Made by a program: the position numbers and the translations under genes. From Cellulophaga sp. HaHa_2_95 (GTDB taxonomy: Bacteria; Bacteroidota; Bacteroidia; Flavobacteriales; Flavobacteriaceae), in assembly GCF_019278565.1 (NCBI RefSeq), contig NZ_CP058988.1:3286001-3350000 (forward strand): a stretch of 64,000 nt of DNA. The letters run 5' to 3'. The stretch's first letter is position 1. Each line of letters starts with the position of its first letter. The notes under the pieces are model-generated. The model was not told the origin of the DNA. It ran no database searches and was given only the letters and a program-made list of their open reading frames with translations. Positions 16,776 to 26,353 of this stretch are shown one piece after another.

Positions 16776-18191
16776 TTATAAGGCTTCTGCTGTTTTTCTT
16801 TTCTTCATTACTATAAAAAATAAAGCAGTCAGTAAGCAAGTAAGTATCAGCCCTATCCAATTGGACGTAGTAGGAGTCATATTAAAACCAATGGTGGGAT
16901 CATAAAATATATAGGAAAATATTACTGAAGTAATAAAAAATGCAGGTACTAAAGCAATGATGTACTGTTTTTTATTTTCATATAGATATACGGTTCCTAT
17001 CCATAAGGCGATAGCGGCAGTCACTTGGTTAGACCAAGAAAAATAGCGCCATAGCAGCTGAAAATCCATATTGGTAAGGATAAAAGAAATAGCAAATAAA
17101 GGGATGGCTACAGCAAACCTATTACGCAACACTTTTTGATCTATGTTTAAGTAATCTGCAATGATCATTCGGGCGGCTCTAAAAGAAGTATCTCCTGAAG
17201 TAATAGGCAATACAATTACCCCAATAATAGCCACCGTACCCCCAACGGTTCCTAATAATATAATGGCAATTTTATTAACAACCGCAGCAGGGCCACCTTC
17301 TGCTAATAAGGCACTAAGTTCTTCTGTATCTAACAAACTCATAGAAGCCGCTGCCCATATCATAGCAATAAAAGCTTCCAAAATCATCATTCCATAAAAC
17401 ACTTTTCTACCATCCTTTTCATTATCTATCGTACGTGAAATTATAGGCGACTGTGTGGCATGAAAACCAGATAAAGCACCACAAGAGATGGTTAGAAAAA
17501 TTACGGGGTAATAAGGTATTTTTTTAGGGTGTAAATTTTCCAGCGTTAATTCTGGCAGTGGATTTCCGTAGATAAACATCCCAATACAAATCCCAATAGC
17601 ACTAAGAATTAATAGCACGCCCAAAATAGGATATATTTTTCCAATTATTTTATCTATAGGCAATACCGTAGCAACAATATAGTAGACGAAAATACCCAAA
17701 ATAATAACTTTTAGATAATCAGAATCACCTAGCAAGGCATTGATCATTTCGGCAGGAGCCGTAACAAAAACAGTCCCTACTAATACTAAAAGTAATAGCG
17801 TGAATAAGTTTACCACATGGCTAAATGCTTTGCCCAAGAAACGCGATGCCATAGCTGGTAAATGTGCTCCTCCATAGCGTATGGAAATCATTCCTGTAAG
17901 ATAATCATGAACACCCCCAGCAAAAATAGACCCAAAAACAATCCATAAAAAAGCAGAAGGTCCGTACAATGCTCCTAAGATTGGGCCAAATATGGGTCCG
18001 ACTCCTGCAATATTTAAAATTTGAATAAAAGAGTTTTTGTTGCTATTCATAGGAACAAAGTCTACCCCATCTTGCAAGGTATGTGCTGGTGTAGTTTTGT
18101 TGGCATCAGATTTAAAAGTTTTGTCTACGAATTTACCATAGGTGAAATAGCCTAGTATCAATAGAATAAAAGCGGTTATAAATGTGATCAT
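16776..18191 (-). CDS. cstA: CstA-family transporter
   Basis: 471 residues and about 13-15 membrane segments. The early signatures DFVPMNSNKNSF and IAGVGPIFGPILGALYG are hallmarks of the CstA family. So are the segments HDYLTGMISIRYGG, GFHATQSPIISRT and PITSGDTSFRAAR. Family members import pyruvate or peptides under carbon starvation; which substrate applies here cannot be read from sequence. At 471 residues it is of the shorter type, lacking the long C-terminal region of E. coli CstA. Monocistronic on the minus strand. The 436-bp region upstream holds no other gene that I could see. Confidence 0.9.
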   Translation of the reverse strand: MITFITAFILLILGYFTYGKFVDKTFKSDANKTTPAHTLQDGVDFVPMNSNKNSFIQILNIAGVGPIFGPILGALYGPSAFLWIVFGSIFAGGVHDYLTGMISIRYGGAHLPAMASRFLGKAFSHVVNLFTLLLLVLVGTVFVTAPAEMINALLGDSDYLKVIILGIFVYYIVATVLPIDKIIGKIYPILGVLLILSAIGICIGMFIYGNPLPELTLENLHPKKIPYYPVIFLTISCGALSGFHATQSPIISRTIDNEKDGRKVFYGMMILEAFIAMIWAAASMSLLDTEELSALLAEGGPAAVVNKIAIILLGTVGGTVAIIGVIVLPITSGDTSFRAARMIIADYLNIDQKVLRNRFAVAIPLFAISFILTNMDFQLLWRYFSWSNQVTAAIALWIGTVYLYENKKQYIIALVPAFFITSVIFSYIFYDPTIGFNMTPTTSNWIGLILTCLLTALFFIVMKKRKTAEAL

Positions 18192-18627
18192 ATTTTGTGT
18201 TATTGTTCTCTAAAAATAGACCGCGAGGAGCGTTCTAGTCTTTTATGGTATTCTTCAAAAAATTTATACAGGGGACTAAAATAGCCCATGCCCTAAATTA
18301 GGCGCGCTAATTTACAAAAGTTTCCGTTTTTAATACGATAAGTGTTAAAGTGTTGTGATAGGTTTTTTTAAATAATAGAAGCAATAGATCATAGTTGCTA
18401 TACCACACCACAATTCTAGTTTTTTTACGATACGTTTAGAAAGTACTTACTACAGGTAGATCATCATTAGCCCCTCTCTACAATACTCCATAAAATCTAG
18501 GTCTCGTATTTTCATTACAAACTAAATATCCCTTTTTTCAGGGATGTAGAAACAAGGCATTCCCTTTAAATTGCAAAAGAATTTAGGCGAGAATAAAATA
18601 AGATAAAACAGAATCTGTTTATAACAT

Positions 18628-19383
18628 ATGCACAGACCACACCACATAAGGATTAAAAACATTAACTACCTACTCCTCCTCCTACTCGTTGGTATTACTC
18701 CTCTTTGTGCGCAGCTAAAAAACACGCCTCTAGACTCCCTCCTATTTGAACAAAACGATTTTAAAATAAGCACCACAAAAGCTAGCTATCAGGATGTTGT
18801 AATCTATGATTCTAAAATAGATAGCCTCAACTTTTTTACGAATAACATAACCGAGTCTACGGAATGTGAAGCGTTCTATGCTTCCTACTACCACCCGCTT
18901 TCTTTAGTGGGGCCTTATTATAGTTATGAATATGGTGCGGCTACCCAAGAAGCTTGTGGCCCTATGGGCACTACGCTAGGCATTACAACGGTTAACGTAC
19001 GTACTCAACAACAGGTACCAATACAAGAGCTATTTACAGAAAAATCGCTTTTAAAAGCCTTAAAAAATGATTCTTGGATCAAAGAACTAGCGCAACTAAA
19101 TAACATTCCGATTTCAAAAATTAAAACCTACAAAGCTTTCCTCTATTTTTTAAGCGAAACGGCTTCTATGCAATTTCTAACACCCAGTTTTACGGTCTTA
19201 GACTATGATAGCGCTACCAATACAGCGCGAGTACGTTTTGTGGCACAAGAATATATGGGGTATGATCACCACAAACATTTTCAACTAGGGCTTACACTAC
19301 ACCCTAAAAAGCACCTAAAAGTTATTTTTAAAAATCAACTAGCTTTTACACTAGGTGCTTATAAAAACGGACTAACAAAATAA
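18628..19383 (+). CDS. Secreted protein of unknown function
   Basis: 251 residues with an N-terminal hydrophobic core (YLLLLLLVGITPL) and likely cleavage after LCAQ at about residue 29. The mature part has two Cys (TECEAFY, EACGPMG) that could form a disulfide. Strand-rich segments such as TLGITTVNVRT are vaguely reminiscent of DUF3298/DUF4163-type secreted proteins, but I cannot assign the family. It ends 27 bp before the large DUF4132 gene, so cotranscription is likely. Confidence 0.45.
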   Translation: MHRPHHIRIKNINYLLLLLLVGITPLCAQLKNTPLDSLLFEQNDFKISTTKASYQDVVIYDSKIDSLNFFTNNITESTECEAFYASYYHPLSLVGPYYSYEYGAATQEACGPMGTTLGITTVNVRTQQQVPIQELFTEKSLLKALKNDSWIKELAQLNNIPISKIKTYKAFLYFLSETASMQFLTPSFTVLDYDSATNTARVRFVAQEYMGYDHHKHFQLGLTLHPKKHLKVIFKNQLAFTLGAYKNGLTK

Positions 19384-19410
19384 AAAACACATCAAAAGAA
19401 TAGCACCACT

Positions 19411-22400
19411 ATGATTCCATTTGAAAAAGCACAAGCGTACATTAAGAAACACAAAAAAGAGAAATTAACAGATGCCGATTTTAAAAAGTTTTCTCGCCCT
19501 TATGAAATATTAGGACTGATTATTGCCGACTTACTCAAACCTAGGCAGCAGCATGAAACCATAGCCATCTTCTCTGATGTTTTTGATGATGCTACAACTG
19601 TAAACCCGTGGACAACCGAGGAAGGGATGCGTTTAGGCTTGGTATTATACGGAGAAGTACAAACCCCCTATTTAGCAGCTATGTGGAGTGTGTTTGATTA
19701 TCTTCCTTATCAAACGGGCTATAACAGAAGGGCGTTTAGAGCCAAAGTAAATACCCAGCACCTGTATAACAAGTTAAATTATTTCAGAAGCTTTTCAGCC
19801 TTTAGCCGTAAAGGTTTTGGAGCATTATCGCTAGTAGAGCAGTTTCAATACAGCACCTATTATGATCATAAGAACAGTTACTTTTTTGGTACCGTATTAC
19901 AACATAAACCAGAATTAGTCATAGATGTGGTTAAAGATATTTTACAAGCCGAAGATGAAATTGGCGGGGTAAGCAGGGATATCATCAAAGGTCTATTGCT
20001 CACCCAAAAAGAAGAGCATTGGGAATTGGTTTCTAAAATACTATTGGCTGCACAGCGCCAAGAAGGCCTAAGACAAACCATCTTAGAATCTTTAGACGAA
20101 ACGAGTCACGGTGCCTTAAAACATATCATCGGGGTTATTTTGGAGCATGATTTAACACGTTTTAGTAGTGTGGTAAGAGCTGTAGATACCTGGTTTGGTT
20201 TTGGTTGGGATGCCCCTAAAAAGGCCACCATAAAAAGAATTCTAGAACTGAGTCAGCAGTATATTTTAAACTTAAAAGACATTGATACCCTTTTAAAAAG
20301 CGATGACAATATAGAAATCTATGTGGGCCTATGGGCAATAGCCTTAATAGATGTAGATGTGGCCAATCAAAAGGCATTAGAATTAGTCTATGCTACAGAT
20401 ACGTTAGAGAAAAAATTACTAGGCCTTTACTTTGTGAGTCAGACGCAACGTACCAATAAATCTATTGTAGATTATTACAAAAAAGAGCTAGGAAAAAACC
20501 CTGCTTTAGATTATTGGCTTACCGTAAGTTTACCAGCATTAGAAATAGACGAAGAACTGTTTACCCGCATACAAAAGGTAGCAGAAGGGCTACCTAAAGA
20601 TGGCAAAGTGTATGATGGCAAAGTGTTCTCTTGGCTGAGCTTTACGGTACAACCTAATTTCTTCTTTAATTTTATAATAACAAATGCCACAGAAGACCAA
20701 CTATCCTTACTTGCGTCAAACATAAGCAACTTACCATCAGAGGTACGTGAAAGCTACATCAGAAAAATATTCCCTGATCATTACACCTATTCATTTGGAT
20801 ATAATTATGGGAACACAACACCCAAACAATTGGCCTTATCTCCAGATGCTTGGCAACGAAATTTAGCACACCAAGCCATTAGAGACAGGAATGAATCGGT
20901 TATGGCTACCGGTATACAGGTATTTCATTACATGCCCCTATACCAAGAAGATTTAGCCATTGTTGAAGACCTTTTAGGTCGGAAAAACAAAAGCCTACGG
21001 GCAGGTTTAATCAAATTACTGATCAAACAACCCGAAAATACTTTTAAAGAAAGTACACAACATTTAATTACTGCTAAGAGCGTAGACCAGCGTTTGGCAG
21101 CGCTAGAAATGCTAACCCTTGTAGCCGAGGAAGAAAAATATCCAATCTTTGTACAAGAACAGATAGCCTTATTCAAAGAGCGTCCAAAACATAGTAAAAA
21201 TGAAAGTGTTCTTTTAGGGAAGTTCTCTAAGACAAAAAATGGATACGGGTATAGCAATGGTTTTGGCGCTGTAGATTATAACAATCTCTCTCCACTATAT
21301 ACGCCACAACGTAAGTTTGATGATAAAAAAAGCTTTTTTAATAAGTTAGGGATTACTACGGCTAATTTTAAGTTTAGAGATTTTATAGATGAGCCTAAAA
21401 TAGTTACAGCCGTTAATAATTTAATAGCCTTAGTACATGAGCATAGAAATCATGAATATCAATTTGAAGCGTATGACGGCGAAACAAGTACCACATTAAT
21501 CGCTAATAGTATTCAAGAAATTAAAAGAATTAAAGAAGAGGTTGGCCCTGAAGTGCATTTACAAAACATTCCTTTAGCAGCAGTTTGGATAAAGTGGTAT
21601 GAAGAAAGTAATCTTAATGATTTTGAGTTGTATTCTGCCATTCGATATATCAATAGAATTAATGCGCCCTATGGTAATTATGAAACTTTAAAAGAATACA
21701 CCAAACAATATGTACCGGATTTAACGCAAATAAAATTAGCGATTCCTGAACGGAGCTATTACAATACAAATTCTAGGTACACAAAAATATTGAAACGCTT
21801 ATTTAACGCCTATGCAGATAGGGCCGCTGTACTTAGTTTTAAACTAGACCTATGGGAAGATACTATTGCCAATTTCCCTGAAGACTTAAAAACAAGCAAG
21901 TTCTCCTATGGCAATAGGTACGGACACGACAACTACCATTGGATTGATGTTATTGACGGATTGGTATGTGTTATAAATGAAGAAGAGTTAAAAAGGTTTG
22001 CCGATGAAGCGCAGTTAAAACGGTTCTGGGATATAAAAATGTTTTTGGTAGCGCAATACATTGGATATCCAAAACCCATTACAAGCATAATTGCGGCAAC
22101 AGAAAAAAGAAATACCAGTAGAGGTCTTGTATTACCATTTACAACAATCTCTTTACTACTCTTTCAAAAGAATTTAATTACAGAAGACGATTTACTTTTT
22201 CAAGCACTAAACTCCGCTGAACTAATGGCTATGCTAGATGGTGCTCAGAATTACAGAATCCGGAATGGTAATTTAGATGTAAGCTTAATTCCTAAAGGCA
22301 TTTTTAAGGAATTAAAAACAAATATACTTTCGGTAGAATTAGAACGTGGAGATCTAGCTACAGAAGCATCAGAATACATCTCTAGCCTTAGCAAAGTAGA

Positions 22401-24402
22401 AGGTGTAGCCTATGTATTTAAAATACTACAGCGTATGGGCAAAGATACTTTTGAGCGTGGCTATAGTTATTATGGCGATACTAAAAAATCTAAGTTCAGT
22501 GCTATACTAAAAAAGAGTGTCCTTAAAGAAACGGAAAGCTATGCAGATTTTGCTGCGCTTGCAGACGAAGCTAACATTCCTAAAAAGCGTTTGGTAGAAC
22601 TTGCCTGTTATGCTACGCAATGGGCCGGCTTTGTGGGCGAATATTTAGGCTTAGATAAATTAGAAGACGCTGTTTGGTGGTTCCAAGCACACGCATCAGA
22701 TTATATGAGTAGCGAAAAAGAAACCATTATTTCTCGATACTCAAACATTCCGAAATCGGACTTCTCTATTGGTGCCATAGATATAGATTGGTTCAATAAA
22801 GTGTACCAAAGCATAGGAAAAGCCAATTGGAAAATTCTACACGATGCTGCAAAATATATTACCGATGGTAATGGCCATAGACAAGTAAAGCTTTATTCTA
22901 GTGTAATGTTGGGCGAAGTAAAAATCACGGAAACCTTAAAGAAAATTACAGAAAAAAGAGATAAAGATTATGTGCGTGCTTTGGGCTTAATCCCCTTGAG
23001 TAAAACCATCCCAGAAAAAGATTTATTAAAACGCTACAACCTATTGCAGCAGTTTTTAAAAGAGAGCAAACAGTTTGGAGCGCAGCGTCAAGAAAGTGAA
23101 AAAAATGCGATAGAAATTGCCTTAGATAACCTGTCTAGAAATGCAGGTTTCCAAGATCGCGTACGCTTTAGCTGGGCTATGGAAAGCAAAGCAACCATAG
23201 CTATCATGGAAAATGCAGTACTCACCTTTGATGATGCCGTTATAGAATTGGTCATCACTGACCAAGGAAAAACAGACATTATAGTCACCAAAGGCAATAA
23301 AAAACAAAAGTCTATTCCTGCTAAGTATAAAAAAGACAAGCAAGTATTGGCTTTAAAAGAAGGCAAATCTTATTTGTCTAAACAATATAGCAGAACCCGT
23401 TTGTCCCTAGAAAATGCTATGGTAAACGAAGATAAGTTTACCGCAGCAGAGATTCATAAAATAATGCAGCATCCTATTGTAAAGGTTATGCTGAGTAAAT
23501 TGGTACTGTTTTCTCCTGAAAAAGAAATTTCTGGTTTTTATGCTATCGGTATATTAACCGATACTGAAGGCAAAAAACATAGTTTACAAGAAGCTGATGT
23601 TTTGGTCATCGCCCATCCATCGCATTTATACAAAGCCGTACAATGGGATCTGTACCAGAAGTACCTCTTTGCAGAGCGTTTAGTACAACCTTTTAAGCAA
23701 GTATTTAGAGAATTGTACTTGGTGACTAGTGATGAGCTAGAGCTTGGTGCAAAATCAGAGCGTTACCAAGGGCATCAAATTCAGCCACAAAAAACGGTCG
23801 CTTTATTGCGCGGTCGTGGTTGGACGGTGAGCCACGAAGATGGTTTACAAAAAGTATATCATAAACTAGGGCTTATGGCCACAATGTATGCTATGGCAGA
23901 TTGGTTCTCCCCTGCAGATACAGAGGCCCCAACCTTAGAGCATATTGTTTTCTACTCCCTAGAAAATTACAAACCTATTCCACTCAAAGATGTGCCTACG
24001 GTCGTTTTTAGTGAAATTATGAGAGATATAGATCTAGTGGTAAGTGTTGCGCATGTGGGTGGCGTAGACCCAGAAGCTAGCCATAGTACACTACAGATGC
24101 GTGCTGCTTTAGCCACCGAATCGGCACAGCTATTTAAACTGAAAAACATTACGGTTAAAGAGCGTCATATCTTAGTAGCAGGTACTTTGGGCGAGTATAG
24201 TATTCATTTAGGAAGCGGCCAAGTGAGTAAAAATGGCTTATCATTAGCCATCCTTCCGGTGCACAGTCAGCATAGAGGACGTATGTTTTTACCCTTTGTA
24301 GATGACGATCCAAAATCGGCAGAGATTATTTCAAAAATGAAGCTCTTATCCGAAGATAATAAAATCCAAGATCCAACCATATTGGCACAAATAAATAGTT
24401 AA
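19411..24402 (+). CDS. Very large DUF5724/DUF4132 protein
   Basis: 1663 residues, no signal peptide, mostly alpha-helical. The N-terminal about 1000 residues look like a HEAT-type solenoid of repeated helix pairs, fitting DUF5724. The C-terminal about 300 residues fit DUF4132, the domain shared with E. coli MolR-type proteins: LDNLSRNAGFQDRVRFSWAM, then AVQWDLYQKYLF, ALLRGRGWTVSHEDGLQKVY, IVFYSLENYKPIPL, and VDPEASHSTLQMRAAL. Function unproven. The last dozen codons (IQDPTILAQINS) were duplicated twice into the repeat array that follows, fused to the downstream gene. Confidence 0.8.
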   Translation: MIPFEKAQAYIKKHKKEKLTDADFKKFSRPYEILGLIIADLLKPRQQHETIAIFSDVFDDATTVNPWTTEEGMRLGLVLYGEVQTPYLAAMWSVFDYLPYQTGYNRRAFRAKVNTQHLYNKLNYFRSFSAFSRKGFGALSLVEQFQYSTYYDHKNSYFFGTVLQHKPELVIDVVKDILQAEDEIGGVSRDIIKGLLLTQKEEHWELVSKILLAAQRQEGLRQTILESLDETSHGALKHIIGVILEHDLTRFSSVVRAVDTWFGFGWDAPKKATIKRILELSQQYILNLKDIDTLLKSDDNIEIYVGLWAIALIDVDVANQKALELVYATDTLEKKLLGLYFVSQTQRTNKSIVDYYKKELGKNPALDYWLTVSLPALEIDEELFTRIQKVAEGLPKDGKVYDGKVFSWLSFTVQPNFFFNFIITNATEDQLSLLASNISNLPSEVRESYIRKIFPDHYTYSFGYNYGNTTPKQLALSPDAWQRNLAHQAIRDRNESVMATGIQVFHYMPLYQEDLAIVEDLLGRKNKSLRAGLIKLLIKQPENTFKESTQHLITAKSVDQRLAALEMLTLVAEEEKYPIFVQEQIALFKERPKHSKNESVLLGKFSKTKNGYGYSNGFGAVDYNNLSPLYTPQRKFDDKKSFFNKLGITTANFKFRDFIDEPKIVTAVNNLIALVHEHRNHEYQFEAYDGETSTTLIANSIQEIKRIKEEVGPEVHLQNIPLAAVWIKWYEESNLNDFELYSAIRYINRINAPYGNYETLKEYTKQYVPDLTQIKLAIPERSYYNTNSRYTKILKRLFNAYADRAAVLSFKLDLWEDTIANFPEDLKTSKFSYGNRYGHDNYHWIDVIDGLVCVINEEELKRFADEAQLKRFWDIKMFLVAQYIGYPKPITSIIAATEKRNTSRGLVLPFTTISLLLFQKNLITEDDLLFQALNSAELMAMLDGAQNYRIRNGNLDVSLIPKGIFKELKTNILSVELERGDLATEASEYISSLSKVEGVAYVFKILQRMGKDTFERGYSYYGDTKKSKFSAILKKSVLKETESYADFAALADEANIPKKRLVELACYATQWAGFVGEYLGLDKLEDAVWWFQAHASDYMSSEKETIISRYSNIPKSDFSIGAIDIDWFNKVYQSIGKANWKILHDAAKYITDGNGHRQVKLYSSVMLGEVKITETLKKITEKRDKDYVRALGLIPLSKTIPEKDLLKRYNLLQQFLKESKQFGAQRQESEKNAIEIALDNLSRNAGFQDRVRFSWAMESKATIAIMENAVLTFDDAVIELVITDQGKTDIIVTKGNKKQKSIPAKYKKDKQVLALKEGKSYLSKQYSRTRLSLENAMVNEDKFTAAEIHKIMQHPIVKVMLSKLVLFSPEKEISGFYAIGILTDTEGKKHSLQEADVLVIAHPSHLYKAVQWDLYQKYLFAERLVQPFKQVFRELYLVTSDELELGAKSERYQGHQIQPQKTVALLRGRGWTVSHEDGLQKVYHKLGLMATMYAMADWFSPADTEAPTLEHIVFYSLENYKPIPLKDVPTVVFSEIMRDIDLVVSVAHVGGVDPEASHSTLQMRAALATESAQLFKLKNITVKERHILVAGTLGEYSIHLGSGQVSKNGLSLAILPVHSQHRGRMFLPFVDDDPKSAEIISKMKLLSEDNKIQDPTILAQINS

Positions 24403-24416
24403 TATTTAAATAATAA

Positions 24417-24501
24417 GGGCGTTCCCCACTTTGGTGGGGCGGGCTTTTGTTACAAGTCCTCATGCTATCGCACTCCGGGCTTTTCACGACAATCCCTAAC
24501 G
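24417..24501 (+). repeat. GGGCG...CCCTAACGC dispersed element, copy 1
   Basis: About 85 bp. It starts GGGCGTTCCCCAC, with a perfect 6-bp hairpin CCCCAC-TTTG-GTGGGG and the tail CGGGCTTTT. It continues through ATGCTATCGCACTCCGGGC and closes with CAATCCCTAACGC. GC-rich against its surroundings. I recall sequences of this type (CGGGCTTT...CAATCCCTAACGC) scattered through Bacteroidota genomes; that is memory, not a search. Confidence 0.55.
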
Positions 24502-24523
24502 CAATAAGACAATAGAAATATAC

Positions 24524-24751
24524 ATGGAAGTACTAACAATACAGCTCAAAAGATTAGGTAATAAAAGGGAAGAAGTTAGTGTTGTTGGTTTTATAAGTCC
24601 CGTAGAAATTCAAGAGCAAACGACATTGGCGCAAATAAACAGTTGCTATTTAAATAATAAGGGCGTTCCCCACTTTGGTGGGGCGGGCTTTTGTTGCAAG
24701 TCCTCATGCTATCGCATTCCGGGCTTTTCACGGCAATCCCTAACGCAATAA
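24524..24751 (+). pseudogene. Chimeric mini-ORF 1 of the tandem array
   Basis: 75 codons. Residues 1-12 match the start of the parent gene at 25015 (MEALTIQLKRLG). A deletion of about 100 bp then joins to the parent's KRLEVNVVGFLSPAEIQEQ region (here KREEVSVVGFISPVEIQEQ). That is followed by TTLAQINS, the last residues of the DUF4132 protein, with its stop codon changed so that translation runs on through the GGGCG element to the end QSLTQ. It is a duplication product; expression is doubtful. Confidence 0.6.
24661..24745 (+). repeat. GGGCG...CCCTAACGC dispersed element, copy 2
   Basis: Same element as at 24417, 244 bp later, nearly identical, including the CCCCAC-TTTG-GTGGGG hairpin. Here it lies inside the reading frame of chimeric mini-ORF 1. 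Confidence 0.55.
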
Positions 24752-24767
24752 AAAAATAGAAGTATAC

Positions 24768-24998
24768 ATGGAAGTACTAACAATACAGCTCAAAAGAATA
24801 GGTAATAAAAGGGAAGAAGTTAGTGTTGTTGGTTTTTTACGTCCCGTAGAAATTCAAGATCCAACAATTTTAGCGCAAATAAATAGCTACTATTTAGTAA
24901 AGCACAAGGGCGTTACCCACTTTGGTGGGGCAGGCTTTTGTTGCAAGGCCTCATGCTATCGTACTCCGGGCTTTTCACGACAATCCCTAACGCAATAA
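24768..24998 (+). pseudogene. Chimeric mini-ORF 2 of the tandem array
   Basis: 76 codons, arranged like mini-ORF 1: parent-gene start (MEVLTIQLKRIG), the same internal deletion, VVGFLRPVEIQDPTILAQINS at the fusion, then read-through of the third GGGCG element to QSLTQ. The fusion text QDPTILAQINS is closer to the true DUF4132 C-terminus than in mini-ORF 1. Both copies share the deletion, so it predates at least one duplication round. Confidence 0.6.
24908..24992 (+). repeat. GGGCG...CCCTAACGC dispersed element, copy 3
   Basis: Third copy, 247 bp after copy 2, with base changes (GTTACCCAC instead of GTTCCCCAC) that weaken the hairpin on one arm. It directly precedes the intact parent gene. 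Confidence 0.55.
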
Positions 24999-25014
24999 AA
25001 AAATAGAAGTATAC

Positions 25015-25431
25015 ATGGAAGCATTAACAATACAGCTCAAAAGATTAGGTAAAAAAAAGGTAAAGCAATTGCCCTTAACCTTAGAAACTACACCAAAAAC
25101 ATTAAGAGGGTTATTGGAGGCTTGCGTAAAAAACCAAGTAGAAACTTTTAATGCTAAAAGACTAGAAGTAAATGTTGTTGGTTTTTTAAGTCCCGCAGAA
25201 ATTCAAGAGCAAGCAGAAGGTGGTAAAGTAGATTTTGGTGATCTCGCAAATAAAGATCTTGCTGTAGTACAAGAAGCTATAGATAATGTAATGGTCGCTT
25301 TTAAAGACGGCTTATTTGTGGTTTTTGTAGATGGTGATGAAATTACTACGCTAGAAGCACCATTAACCTTAACCGAAGATAATGTTATCGCCTTTATCCG
25401 AATGACCTTTTTAGTAGGGTCTTATTGGTAG
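25015..25431 (+). CDS. Small acidic protein downstream of DUF4132 gene
   Basis: 138 residues, no signal peptide. It begins TIQLKRLGKKKVKQLPLTLE, continues with a helix (TLRGLLEACVKNQVETFNA), and ends in a strand-rich part (GLFVVFVDGDEITTLEAPLTL, then FIRMTFLVGSYW). It is the full-length parent of the two chimeric mini-ORFs upstream, and before the duplication probably lay directly after the DUF4132 gene with an intervening GGGCG element. This suggests an operon and shared function, unknown for both. Confidence 0.65.
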   Translation: MEALTIQLKRLGKKKVKQLPLTLETTPKTLRGLLEACVKNQVETFNAKRLEVNVVGFLSPAEIQEQAEGGKVDFGDLANKDLAVVQEAIDNVMVAFKDGLFVVFVDGDEITTLEAPLTLTEDNVIAFIRMTFLVGSYW

Positions 25432-25478
25432 AAACAATCGCTTAATTATAATAGAATATTGATTAAAAATTACACCAT

Positions 25479-26210
25479 ATGAAACAATACACAAGTGCCC
25501 TTATTTTTGCGATAGCCATCGTAGTAGCTTCAATCTTTCTAGGAAAAGCATATACGGACAGAGCTAAAGTAGCTGGCGAAATTCAAGTTACCGGATTAGG
25601 GAAAACAGATTTCTCTTCAGACCTTATTGTTTGGGAAGGTAGTTTTAATGCTGAAGATGAAGATCTTAAACAAGCGTATTTAAACTTAGAAAAAAATAAA
25701 GCGACGATAAATGACTATTTAATTAAAATGGGAATCAAAACCGAAGAACTCGTCTATAGCGCCGTAAAAACAAATCAAAAAACCAAACAATTGTACAATA
25801 CCAATGGAGAGTATGCTGGTGAAGAATTTGTAGGCTATACCCTTACGCAATCCGTACAAATAGAATCTAAAGACGTCGATAAAATTGAAAAAGTATCTAG
25901 AGAAATTACAGAATTGCTGAATCAAGGTGTGCAGTTCTACTCAGAATCTCCTAGATACTACTATACCAAACTGGCCGATTTAAAGATTGAAATGATTTCT
26001 AAAGCTACAGAAGACGCGAGATTACGCGCAGAAAATATAGCCGAATTTTCAGGTGGGAATTTAAGCCACCTAGAATCGGCTAAAATGGGAATCTTTCAAA
26101 TTACAGGTCAAAATTCTGGTGAAGATTATTCTTGGGGCGGAACTTTTAATACTAGCTCTAGAGAAAAAACAGCCTCTATTACCATGAAGTTGGTATACAA
26201 AGTAGACTAA
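25479..26210 (+). CDS. SIMPL domain (DUF541) protein
   Basis: 243 residues with an N-terminal signal anchor (ALIFAIAIVVASIFLG) and a SIMPL/DUF541 domain. Signature elements are the early IQVTGLGKTDFSSDLIVWEGSF, the repeated EKNKATINDYLIKMGIK element with VYSAVKTNQK, and the C-terminal ATEDARLRAENIAEFSGGNL helix. SIMPL proteins form periplasmic oligomers; their role is unclear, with links to kinase signalling and oxidative stress in other organisms. Starts 48 bp after the preceding gene, so it may be read from the same transcript. Confidence 0.85.
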   Translation: MKQYTSALIFAIAIVVASIFLGKAYTDRAKVAGEIQVTGLGKTDFSSDLIVWEGSFNAEDEDLKQAYLNLEKNKATINDYLIKMGIKTEELVYSAVKTNQKTKQLYNTNGEYAGEEFVGYTLTQSVQIESKDVDKIEKVSREITELLNQGVQFYSESPRYYYTKLADLKIEMISKATEDARLRAENIAEFSGGNLSHLESAKMGIFQITGQNSGEDYSWGGTFNTSSREKTASITMKLVYKVD

Positions 26211-26353
26211 TAACTCCCCTAGCCTTTAAGGAAATCATTGGAGCAGCATAGGCCATATTCGGTTCTTAAATATTTTTTAAAATAGCTGAATACCGTGATA
26301 AAAAGCTTTATAGGCACTCTTAAATTTGTTATAAACAGAAAAATAAATACAGC

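Noticed and set aside
19878..23366. Several long antisense frames inside the DUF4132 gene
   Set aside because: They follow the codon bias of the sense gene, lack start context, and show no domain; they are shadows.
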